Positions 36,150-48,700 of a DNA stretch of 64,000 nt are shown here, piece by piece (positions within the stretch are counted from its first letter, which is position 1; each line of letters starts with the position of its first letter). The notes beneath the pieces are model-generated. The model saw nothing but the letters and a program-made list of their open reading frames with translations. It made no database searches and was not told the DNA's origin. The position numbers were made by a program, and so were the translations under genes. The DNA comes from Vitellaria paradoxa (taxonomy: Eukaryota > Streptophyta > Magnoliopsida > Ericales > Sapotaceae), in assembly GCA_019916065.1 (NCBI GenBank), contig CM034240.1, forward strand, positions 41,551,180-41,615,179. The letters run 5' to 3'.

Positions 36150-37390
36150 TACGGGATTCCCATTCTTCTTCCTCCTTTGGTAGTTTTGGTCGTTGAGCGA
36201 GTTCACATCACTCGCTCTCTAGCTTTCAATATTGTTGGGTATTCATAAACAAAGCAAAAATTAAAAAAATAATAATAATAAAAATAAACCCTTTTTGGCT
36301 TTTTTAGTCGAGAAATTTCTTGATGTACTTTTAACTCTTTATATTTTGGATGCTTTTAGCGTAACGAAAAATAATAAAAATATAATTTAAAAAATTTTTT
36401 GATATTTAACATAACAAGTTCAAATTACGATTTTTTGAAAAAAAATAATGTCAAAATTGCCCCGACGATTTGGGACCCGTTGGAACGGTTTCAAAGAAAA
36501 TTATCAACGTGGCAGCTTCGCAGACCAAGGCAACAAACTTTTCTATGCAAAGTAGAAAATCGTCTAAATAAGGTGCTGTGAACCATTTGGATGAATTGAA
36601 ATTTCGATCAAAAGATCTGTTGAGTAACATTGATGAGACGTAAAACTTCTCTGAGTCTAAGGCAAACACAGCGTGGACAGTAAAAAAACCGTCCAGACGC
36701 AAATCCGATTGCTATCGAAACTAATTAACAAAAATGGACATAGTGGGTGTCATTTGACAACTTAGGAGTTGGTGTTGACATTAGAAAAAAAAATTGCTAT
36801 TCGATGAACCGAATTCCAGTTAGACAATTTTTTTTTTTTTTTTGGGGGGGAAGATATTGAACTTTTTTTGAACTTCAAAGATTAGAAAGTTGTAATAGTG
36901 CAATAAAGAATTTTAGTATTTTTTAGAGATTTTTAAAAATTTTTAACAAAATTTGTCACACAAAACGAACCCTTTATTTATTTTCATAAATAATAATAAT
37001 AGTTTTTTGGAATGTGAAAGGTTAACAGACTTGTATATATACTAATTTTTTCGGTATCCAAATTAGTTGATTAGTTGATTTGGAATGAAAAATCATAAAA
37101 TTTTGAATCACTAGCTTTTATATAAAGTATCAACAATTTAAAATGGTTGTTGTATTGGTACATATGCGGCATGTATTGAATACATATTTTTTAGACATTT
37201 TAAGATATGTGCCAAATACATCTTGTCGCGTGTGCTATTTTTTCAACATCTTTTCTTTTAAATATATGATTAATACAAATTTAGACATGAGTAACCGAAA
37301 ACTTTAAGTAATAAAATTTTACAGTGTTTATTTTATTATGATTTATATAATGAATTATATATTAAATTAGTTTGTTATAAATGTTAAATT

Positions 37391-37422
<32 letters not shown>

Positions 37423-38300
37423 ATTTTTTTATCCTATCCATATACTCATTTTTAAAAATTGTATCTGCACTCGTATGTATTCATATCAATACTTTTAGAG
37501 CTTATCCATATTATAAAATACGGTCTCAACTTTTTATTTGTGCAAGTAGAATATTACTATTTTAGTCTTATATCTTTTATGTCAATAAAAAAAAAAAAGC
37601 ATACTTTTTTTCTAGTGTATTAAAATTAAATTAGTGTTTCATAATATGGAAAATTAAGATCGAAGTTTTGTGAATATAATTTAAAATTACCAATTATTAT
37701 CCACTTTTCACCAATTATCCACTTTCTCTAACTTTTAGTTTCTCTAATTTTATCAACTTTTGTTATCTTTTTTAAATTTTTACAAATTTTTATCAAATAT
37801 ATGATTTTTTTCAAAAATAACACATGACATTATTGGACAAAAATTACAAAAAAATTATTATTATTATTAATTTTTTTTTTTGGCCTTTTTTACACCAAAC
37901 GCACTGTGGGAATTTATTTTTTACAAAATCGCACTATTTCACCAAATTTTACTGACTTGCAAGAAAAGCTATTCAACCCTTAAAAAAAAAAAGAATTGAA
38001 GGTGTTATCCATAAGCACCGACACTAATAATAATATTGCTGCCATTGATTTTGTAATCTATTAATTGCATCCCTTTTGATTTTGACTAATTTTCGGTAGG
38101 TACCTATTTGAATTAAAGGAAATCGAAGAGCAAACTACCCGAACTTAATTTAAAAATTTTATCACGCTTGAAAGCTTTTTTTTATAAGTTTTGGTTGTCA
38201 AACTTTTCAACCAAGCTTTAATCGGGATAAACTTAAATGACTTGGTTATTTTATACATATTTAAATTTATTGAGCCGGGTTTGAAAATAATTGAAACACT
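36150..38300. other. Gene-free AT-rich DNA
   Basis: Contains a poly(T)/poly(G) tract at about 36829-36848 and a (TA)n microsatellite at about 37393-37416. Short frames at 36399-36702 are unsupported. I see no exon. Confidence 0.4.
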
Positions 38301-38319
38301 AAGATACTATTTTGGCAGT

Positions 38320-38600
38320 CTAATTTTTAGTGAAAAATTACCAAAAATTGCTTTTCTGGTGTTTGACAAAATATTAATTTTTGTCACTTTTTTACTCAAT
38401 TACAGTAACTTGTTCAACTTAAAAGTTTTCAAATTTTGCTAAAAATTGTCAAAACTTACTAAAATTACCAAAAATTACTAAAAATTTTATCACACCCAAA
38501 AGTCATAAAAAATTGTTAAAAATTATTACTTGTTTCACCAGATATACCGAAAATTACAATAAATAACTTTTGACAAAAAATATCAAAAATTACTAAAATT
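38320..38600. mobile_element. MITE-like block of the AAAAATTACTAAA family
   Basis: Repeats ACTAAAAATT, CACCAGATATACCGAAAATT and TTTGACAAAATATTAATTTT, closely resembling 16660-16975. Ends are not fixed. Confidence 0.4.
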
Positions 38601-39111
38601 TAAACCTTTAAATAGAATCTAATTTGTGTTCAACTTTAACCTGGCTTCATAACGAGCCGATCTCATATGAATTTTTAGCGAATCCAACACAAATCAAAAT
38701 CGAGTTATTGTTTGGTTTATTAAACTAATATGATTGTGAATAAGATCTACACATCCAAATTTCACACTTACTTGAGACAATAATTTGATAATTAACATAT
38801 GGAACCTAAAAACGAGTCCATCGGACATGCTGCTGACAAAAACACATGCTTTTGCCCAATAATTCAAACTTGATGGCCCATGGGGTCCAACTTTGCCCCC
38901 AGATTTCTTTTTCTCTCCTTTTTTGTCGTTCCAATAAAAAGATAAATAAAAATTGTCAACCGCAAACAACGGGAAATCTAGCCAGCCACGAAAGATGAAA
39001 AGGGAAGAGCTGACATCTGTATTTATACCTTGTTAACTTAGAAAAATTCATAAATATATCTGAATCATAGGATTTTAATTCAACGAAATCTAACTTAAGA
39101 AATAATATAGT

Positions 39112-39600
39112 TTAGGCACCGTTTTTTTGCCACCCCCAAATCCGGGGAGGATATGTAATCTGCCATGCTGACATGGCATCACAACTGCCACTTGTCGGCG
39201 CGAAGAGCCGACACATGGCCCGTGATAGAAGCCCACGGCATCCGTCCAATCCTCTGATTTTGGGGCCTTTATCAGTTATCGCGAAGCACTGAAAGCCATG
39301 TCCTCGCATGGGCCTCCGAAGGATTCCCTTGTTGATCCGACGCAATCACAGCATTGAATTGAGGATACGAGGAGCAACCTCGGCCGCTGATCCAGTCTTT
39401 GCGGATCAACTTTTGGAAAAGCTTAGAAAGACAAGACCAACGTGAGGGTCCATTTTGAGAAGCTATTGGGTAGTAGGGGGGGATCCAACGAAAGGGCACA
39501 GCCCATGTTAGTTTGGTTCTCTTAACGCTGGTGACTTAATGAGAGAGTGATTGCCACTCGGCAACCACCTAATTAGCTTTGACACGTGGGATCCACTGGA
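39112..39600. other. GC-rich island of unknown nature
   Basis: This block stands out from the AT-rich surroundings. It has short frames on the minus strand (for example 39112-39345 and 39272-39499) that overlap each other and match no family I know. It includes a hairpin GTCGGC..GCCGAC at about 39196-39214. It could be an unrecognised exon, a promoter or a repeat. Confidence 0.35.
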
Positions 39601-39824
39601 CATGCCATGTGTGGATCCCTCTCCACCAATAGTCTTTGATCATTTGCACATGCATGGCGTGGTATTTTCGTATTCAATACTTGCCGCCTTATCCAAAATC
39701 TTGTCTAACATAAATATGACCGGAAATAATTGTTTAAAAAAACTCGGTAAAAAATAAAAAATAAACAAAATTTTCCCTGCCTAATTCTATGTTTTAATTA
39801 CACCTTTTGTTGCTCTTTAATCAT

Positions 39825-39910
39825 AGGGTACTAATTGGTGAGTTTACCCTCTGCACAATAGTTGCTAGTTCGAATTTACTACAAGTATAGTAATTTGGGT
39901 ATTCTGCTAT
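39825..39910 (+). mobile_element. SINE-like fragment
   Basis: TACTAATTGGTGAGTTTACC (A-box-like) is followed 28 bp later by GCTAGTTCGAATTTAC (B-box-like). No clear tail or duplication. Confidence 0.4.
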
Positions 39911-39919
39911 ATATATATA

Positions 39920-42400
39920 TTTTTTTTGACTTGTTTATTAAGTTTTGATTTTTAATACAAGAGTTATTGGAACATATTAAAATTGTAAAATTGATCATAT
40001 TTATAGTATAACTATAATAATAATGTTATAAATGTAAGGATGTTTAGAGTGTTTTAGTTATTTAGTGTGATTTACTAGTCTACATATTTAAAATTATTTT
40101 AATCACTTTTAATTTTATTATTTATTATAAGTTAATATAAAGACATCTTAATCATTGATTATTATTAGGTGTCTATTTTCTTTAAAACTTGCTAACTAAG
40201 TACATTATCAATTCACAAAAATTATTTTAACTATTGAACAAAACTATTAATTAATTACATGCATTGTCAATTCTTAAAAATTATTGTAATTTATTTTATC
40301 TTATATTATTTATCCATTAATATATCAAAAACTATTTTAATTACTCTAATTTTATAAATTTAAGTTGCATAACTGTATTCAACTAAATTACCACTAATTT
40401 ATTAGAAAACTATTATTATTTATTGACTAACCTAATTAAATTGTATTTATATACATGCTCTTTGCTCTTTGCTCTTTGACTTCCTTAAGAGTGCAAAGTA
40501 AGTTTACGAGGTCTAGTTAGACCTGCAAGCACCCTTGTAAATACAATCATCCTCTCATGGTTCCAATCCATATACCATCCTCGCTCTTTGGCTCCGTTTG
40601 GGATGACTAAATAACTTTGAAAAACGGTAGAAAATTCTGAAAATTTTTAAAAATTATTCATTTTTTATCTCACTATACGAATTACGAACCCACAGTCTAT
40701 CTTACTTTATCTCATTTTTTATCACTTCAAACACTTTATCACTAACATTTAAAACTACTGTACTTGCCAGTATCACTGTCCTTCAATATTCGCATCTTTT
40801 ATGAGTATTATTTTACCAAAATATGCATCGACTCCATTTCGGTATTTCCCACGTGCAAGGGCACAGGGTGGATTCATGATTTATATTTAGTGGAGAAAAA
40901 ATTATATTTTTAAGATAAATAAGATTAAGAGTAAAAATAAAATGGGGACAAAATATGAGAAAAAAAGTATAATTTATAAAAAACAAATGACAAAATTGAT
41001 AGAACTTTAGTGTAAATTTCTAAATCAATAGATAATTGCTACTATTGGGCCTTATTTGAATCTGCCATGCAAGGGCAAACCCAGAATTTATAGTTAGTGG
41101 ATGCGAAATTATATTTTTAAGTTAAACAGAGACAAATGTAAAAATGTAATAACGCCAAAGCCTCAATAATAATGGAAAAAATATAATGTATAAAAAAATA
41201 ATTAATTAGATTTTGGTGTAATTTTCAAAATCAGTGAGGACAATGACTCCGCTGAGCCCTTGATGGATCCGCCCATGCCCATATGGCATGAACCGACCCC
41301 CTCTTCCATTAATTTTGCAAAACTAAGAAGTTTGCTTTAAAATCAGCTGAAAGTGAATAAAGAGGGAATTAGTTTTCTAAGACTTATGCTCCTGCTCCAC
41401 TAAAGGTGAATCACTCACTCATCTAACCTAACTAAAGGTTTCAAGGTCTAAGTTGATATAAGTTGCATTACCACAAATCTCAGTTGTACTGCATATAAGA
41501 ACTTTTAAAACTTAATATAAAATAATGCATAGGTAAGTCCTAACCGAATAGCCATGGCACCAAAAAAAAAAAAAAAAAATGGAGGCTAACATCAATTCAG
41601 TTCAAATACAGCATAACTCGGGGTAGTCGAATGAAATCCAACCGTCCAAAAATATTTATATATTTTTAATCTAAAAGAAGTTCAAATATATTTGAACAGT
41701 CAAATTTTAATCCAACAGTCTCAAACCTTTATCCAACAGTCTCAAACCGTCCTGCTCGAGCTGTCTCTGAGCTGAAAATCACACATGCTGCCACTTCCCT
41801 TCTTCCAAAAGAATGTAAGAATTCCTTCCGAGGAAATTATACCTCAGAGACCATTGAATCCCCAGCCTAAATAAAATCAAGACTCGAACATAATGAAATT
41901 TTTTAACTCATGAACGAACGGACATAATTACCCTAATGGAATACGCGCGGGTATAAATATTGGCCAGCTTGATGTAATCCCCTTTATGAGAAAGAAAAAT
42001 AGAATCTCTACGAGAGCTTTCATCCACTAGGACATTAAGTAATTTTTAAGCTATTTCACACCCAAAAAAAAAAAAAAATACTCATGATTCTTTTGTTTTA
42101 CAAAAGAAATTCACAAAACATAGCAACCAAGAGATCAGTAGGATCCTATTCTCACTAGGTCAGCTGCTAGAATATTGCTCAATGATATAACTAGAAATGA
42201 AAATACTCCACCTTCTCAGCATGGTTTAAGTCTTAATTCTAGTTTGGCAAAGAATTTGGGGACCAGACATAGATTTCAATATCGCTCGAAAACTGCAAGA
42301 TTGGAACCTTTGAATTAAAATCCAACAATTCAAATACATTCACATATTTTTAAGATTAAAAATAAATAAATACATTTGAACCGTTAAGTTTTAATCCAAT
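39920..42400. other. Gene-free AT-rich DNA with a degenerate MITE
   Basis: A Tourist-like remnant lies at about 40590-40740 (GGCTCCGTTTGGGATG start). The CTTTGCTCTTTGCTCTTTG repeat is at about 40459-40478. No exon seen. Confidence 0.4.
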
Positions 42401-42777
42401 GGTTCCAACCTCAATGTCCCCAAGCTATACCCCCCCCCCCTTCTTTTATTTGTACAGGGAATGATCTTGAAGTGCACAGCCAATCTGTCTCCAACTCACA
42501 CAGCGTAAGAGAACAGTATTGAAAGCAAACTAATTAATTTACCATACAACTAACATTTTCAAACTGAATTTCATAAGGTGTTCCCTGGCTTACAATTTTT
42601 GACCCCTCGTGTTGCAGCAAAAAAACCATACGTAATCTGCTTTTTGCCAAGGCATCATCTTCCACAACACTGGCACGAAACCTTGCTGTTTTATGTACAA
42701 AATCTAGACACCCCCTCCCCCCCCCCCCAAGGAAAAAAAATAAAAAAAAAAAACTCCTCCCCCTGTACGAAAACTTA

Positions 42778-45700
42778 CTAGGATTGAAAGAGACCTCCAT
42801 GTTCTAAAAGCTCCAATAGAACACTCCTCATTTTATCAACTGAAACAGGTTTCACAACAACACCATCCACACCAACCCGCAAGCAATTCTCCTTTGTTAC
42901 CCAGTCTGTATTCCCTGTTAGGGCTACTATTAATGGCCTTTCGCGGCGTTTTGCAAATTTTTCACGGATGTATACCACAACTTCATAGTCAGCTGTACCG
43001 GGGACGGATACATCCATAAACACCACCTTGTGTTCCTGAGAAACCATACGCAAACACTCATCGGCCGAGCTGACAGCAGTTACATCACATCCGAGGTGCA
43101 CAAGAAGTCCTTTGCTTACCATCCTACTAACCCTGTGTCACAAAAATATACATATGTAGTTTCACATAGTTACAATTACCATAACCAATCTTACTGAATT
43201 TAACATGTGAAGTTATAAACATAGAGTCAGTTCATAAATACTACAAAAAATATCCAAATTGCACATCAGACAACAATTCCATGGCAGGTACTCCATTTGA
43301 CTTCAATTGACCTGATAGAATCCTCGTAAGTGGTAACATTTGATACAAAACTTGGAAATATTAGATATAAAAAATAGTAATTAATAAGGTGGCATTCTGT
43401 TTGATTTTCCACTTTCTGTTTTTAAGTGTTTTATGTTATAAAAATCCCCAAACAAGCAGAAAATGCCCTGTTTTTCCTCGTTTTGAGATTTTCCTTGTTT
43501 TGAATTGAAAGTGCTCCAAACAACTTTTTATCATTTTTCATTTCATGTGTAAACTCATTTTCTATTTTCTAAAACAATTAGTAAACAGGTACTACTGGGT
43601 TGTGATTAAATTAAACAATTAGTAAATGACAATTACAAGATCTAAGACATTGAAACCTGTTGAAAAGATCTGTGTTACAACAGCAGCCTTAATGCAGGAG
43701 CAGTCCATAGGTCATTAAATAAGCGCACAACCAACCATATTTGCAGTATCAATAACAAGAAAGAGATTATGATTAGTCAATAGAATAAAGGGATATGTCT
43801 GAGGATCAACTGCCAGCAAGAGAGGGAGCCGCTTATTCCTTAAAGTTCTTGAACAGTTCAGTATATGATTACGTATATGTTTTCACCTTTTTTTTTAACA
43901 CAAATATTCAGCTATAATTTGAAGGAGATGATGATACCAACCAATCTATGAGAATGGAGACATCCCATAAGTCAACATAATCATGTGTCATACAGAGGTG
44001 AGGAATTCTTTTCCAACACTCCTACAACACACCTCCCCCCCCCCCCCCCCAAAAAAAAATAATTGAACTTGGTGTGCATTAAGAATGGTATGCAAAATGA
44101 AAACAGGAACCGAGTAATTTACCAACACTAAAATGAAATATGATGGGGACAAGCTTAACTAGTGATCTGGTGGGGTGAGGTTCAAAGCCATCTATCATCA
44201 CCTGTGTGCAATTGAGAAGTGTGAGGTAGAGGGAAAGGATGATTTGGTAGTTTCAGTTTATTTAACCTTGAAGTAAATGTTGACACCTGGATGAATGGTT
44301 ATTGGCTGATTGCAATTAATTCATTTTTTTGCTAGCTTAATTTACATGCATACATAGACAGCCCACAAACGGCAATTCAATGGTAATAGCACGCGCATTA
44401 GTCTCTTTAAACTCGAATTTGTATGTAAAATAGAGATTTTGGCCAAAAAACACATTGCATCAAAGTCTCTAAAATATATAACCATGAGGGAGTCTCTAAA
44501 TATACAGACCCAAATCAGAGTCTCTACTCATTAAAATATAATAAAATAATATTACTTTTAAATATTATTTCATTATTAATTAATCTATTTTATTAATTTA
44601 TAAAAGAGAATATTATTTATTTATAATTTAATTTATTATAATAATGTGATTCTTAAATAATTTCATTTATTTTGAAAATTATAAAAATGAAACAAAGAAT
44701 AAAAGAAATGAGGAAATCAATATCTTAATGCTATAAAGATTAGGTTTTAATTAATTTTTTTATTTTTAAAATAATATATAATCAGTAATAATATAAATCT
44801 TAAATACTTTCATTTATATTGAACATTATAAAAATTAAGCAAAGAATTGAGAGAGAGAGAGAGAGAGGGGGGGAAGAAACTAATATTTTAATGTTGTAAA
44901 GAATAAATTTAGAAACTGATGCAATTGTTGTTAAGTATAGTCAGTAAATTGAAAAAAAGCGGTATTTGAGTCAGTAAACTAAAGAATCTGTCAAGAAATG
45001 CTGATGTGCATGCTCTAAGACCTACAAATGAAGTTCACATTTCTAGTTCAAACCTACATCAGTGTTACCCGACTACCGTATGTAGTGGGTTGGGTCAAGA
45101 GCCCTTGAGTTTATGAACCACCCATAGGTCCAAATCAGATAGTGGAGTTGATTGTTGCACAATCAAAAAATAAATAAATAAATAAATAAAAACTGATACA
45201 ATTGTATATTGCCCAGGCCGCCACGTCACAGCACCAATGGTGTGCCACCAAAGCCATCATGCTTAGCAATCTTCTTGGAATCTCCAATCCTACATGACAA
45301 CATTAAATGAATGGATGCACATCCATATTTTCCAACGACAATCTCTACAACACCTGAACATGAAGATGTCATCTCCCCAACAACCTAACTGGGACTAACC
45401 CCCTTGTGCGGAGCCAAATCCTAGCCTTCAAGGCTTCAACCACGTCATTGGCACGTGGCTGATTTGGCCTACATGGGCGGGGTTCCCGGCGGGGTTCCCT
45501 ACAAGGAGACCCCCATTCCTTCTCAGTTATTATACTCATCCCCTTCCACCATGGAAACTCTACTCCATTATAGTCCAGCCTTTTGACTAAACAAGCTAGG
45601 TTTTAAGGGCAAATAAATAAATAAATAAAATTTAAAAAAAAAAAAAACAAGGCACAATTTTTTTTTTTGGGGGGGGGGGGGGTTTGTGGGGGGAGGGAGG

Positions 45701-48700
45701 GCTTCAAGATTTGGAGTTTTTTTGGCTTTTTATGCTAGCTGAGAATTTAGTGAATTTGATTGATTTTGCAACATACCCAATCTCCATAATCCCCAAAATA
45801 CCCTTCAAATAAGAAAACTTAAAAATCAATCCTACCATCATATGCTTAATAAATTACGTTTAAACAAATTAAAATTATATTTAAACAGATATATTTAATG
45901 CAAATATGTTTCTAATAAATCATAAATTTATTAATAAACCAATTATTGCCAAATTTCTAAATAATTACTGAAAAGCCTAATTTTAGCACTACTGGTTACC
46001 AACGATATATATGATACCATTTATATCCATTATAAGGGCATTGTGGTCATTTTTGTATTAAACAACCAACTTTATTTCATTCAATACCAAACGCTTAAAA
46101 CAGTATTTTTTTTCAGCCACTTTAAACACTACACTCATCGTTCAATCTTAAAAGCCAGTACCAAATGAGCTCTGTGTGGCACTCTTCTAAATTTTTTAAG
46201 ATACCCATGTCAGAGACTTACATTAGTATTTGTTTATGATATAAATGTTTGGCCATCTCTGAGAGACTGATACAACATGCACCCAACAAATACATTTTTA
46301 GTATTAGAGTTAATTGTGAAACTATGCCCAAAGCTGTCATTCTATATATAAGCAACAAACAACAGAAACATTAAAGAAACTTGCAACTTAGTCTTATCCT
46401 AGTAAATAACCAAATTTTCAATTTTATCTACCTAAATCTATGAAACCCAATACTAAATTAATTAAACATCATATTATTTTTATATATTATGTTATGTTTG
46501 TTGTGTTTTATAGTATTTCAATGGAAAAATTAGAATTATTTTTATGCGCTATTTCAAACATTTTGTGGAGAGGAACAAGATTTTGTTCCCTTATCCTTCC
46601 TACTATCTTTAAGCATAGAAATTAGATGAATGCAATATTTGGACACATATTGGCACCTAACAATTGCATGAGTCCATTTAACATCGGTATCCTGTGAGCC
46701 TGTGACTTCATACCCCACATAGTCAAAATAAGGTTAAATAAACCTTTAGAATAGTGGAAATAGCCCCATAAGGAATGATAGGATATGTAACTAACCCATT
46801 ATCATCCATGATGAGAACTTTGAGTCCTAGAAAACTTGTTTGTCCATGATTTGGTAGCACCTTAGAAACAAAGCGGAGCTTAGACTCATTTAAACGCTCA
46901 GGGATCCCCAGTTTCACAATGAAGATAGCAGTACAACCTTTGCCAAGGCCCTCACTTTCAATCCAAATATGCCCCTCCATAAGATTTATGAACCTGATTG
47001 AATTACAAAAGAAATACATTATATATGCAATTATCTAAAAATGTATACAAAACCTTATTGGAATAATATAAATGGTTACACAGCAAGGACACAAATAGGA
47101 ATTTATTTATTTTTTCTTGTGTAAGTTGCACTTTGTACGCTTGAGATTCTAACCAAATCTTAATTCAGGGCCTAGCCTTTTAATTGTAACAATTAAGGGC
47201 TTAAGGTTTTAAATTGTTGAATTTTAAACCCTCCGTGAACTTTCATTGACAAATCTTTCGTTAAATGAGCCAAGTGGCCATTTAAATGGGAAATTTTCTA
47301 ATAGGTCAACGATACATCAATTTAAAACCTTAAGCCCTTAATTGTTACAATTAAAAAGTCAGGCCCAGAAGTCAGATTTGGTCAAAACATCGGAGGTGCA
47401 AAGTGTACTTTACCTTTTTACTTTATTTCAAGAGGCCAAAAAGTGCATATTATCTAGTAGTCTTGAACAAAATTTTTAAGCAAATCAAAATAGGGTATCA
47501 AAACAATATGTAAAACAAGCCTCATAAATGTGCAGAGTCATGTCATCACAATAATCCTTTGGTCTGGAATTTGTAGATAACATATGAAAATAAAAATACA
47601 ACAATAGAATAAAGACCGTAGGTGATTTTTCCATGACAACAATTTTTACAAAGAAAAGGAATCCAGAAGTCCTATTTTATTTTATATATATATATTACAT
47701 AGAGAGAACCATTTGTATAAGAAGCAATAAGAGGATTCTTCTATGCACAGGATCCAGTAGTCCTAATAATTGCCATATTGATCGCTATCACATATAATTC
47801 TGAATATATATATTGCAAGGCAACACCCAAGGGTATTGGTGAAGCCACTCCTTCCTTAGATGCCCCTCAACTACCCATTCCAATAGGTTTATATTAACTG
47901 AAACAAGGTCAAAACAAAAAAAAAAGAAAAGAAAAAACTAAGCATTTAATTTAGTAAATTCTGTTTTAGTTTGTAACAGACAAGAAGTTTTCCATTTTTA
48001 CCCTCCATCTACCTATTTGAACTGTGTTCTAAAATTTATGTGTACGCGTGTGTCAAACTAGATAAGATTTAGCAACTCATATGATTGATTTGATGGAGGA
48101 AAATTAATGCATTCGTTTAGGGAAATTTAAATGGTAAGAAGAATTAAGCAACTTAATAAATTTCAGGAAATGAGCTGTCAAAGTCATGAGTAGTCATGCA
48201 GATATTATTTGGTAAACACAATCCAACAGACCAAGTCAAGATATGCAGATAACAAAAAACAAAAGGAGCTGGTGAACAAATCAGAGAGAAAGAAGCCTGT
48301 TCGTCAAAGCCTATGAAAAGAGAGAGAACTCAAGAAGTTGGAATGTGATACGAATTATGATAATGCAGACATAATCTTTCAAGGGTAGGGTCATAGGGGC
48401 AGATATTTCTCGGTTTATCCATACAAAGCTTGGGTGCCTCAGTGACCAACCAAGTAGTGGTTAACAAATCATAGAGGAAATGGATGGGAGCTTTAGTATA
48501 TCTATAGGAAACAAGAACTAAGATATGTCTAGGGAGGTGGTTCATAGCTTATGAGAGTCAATAGGTGAAATCGACTAGTTATGATGCAGTGCGGACAGAC
48601 AGTGGCATTTTGATAATGTAGGACACAACAGTTATGTTTTCTGTTTGGTGCAATTTTAGATCAAATCCTTTCATGTCAAGGACCAATGGGTTCCTCGTTC

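Noticed and set aside
46723..46795. Read-through of ETR1 exon 5 into TYPIIPYG
   Set aside because: Past the GG|GTTAGT donor; splicing to 43132 restores the receiver sequence [14 protein letters not shown].
48330..48545. Minus-strand 71-codon frame in ETR1 intron 4
   Set aside because: No ETR1 similarity, no other family match, and an isolated short frame in a repeat-rich intron.
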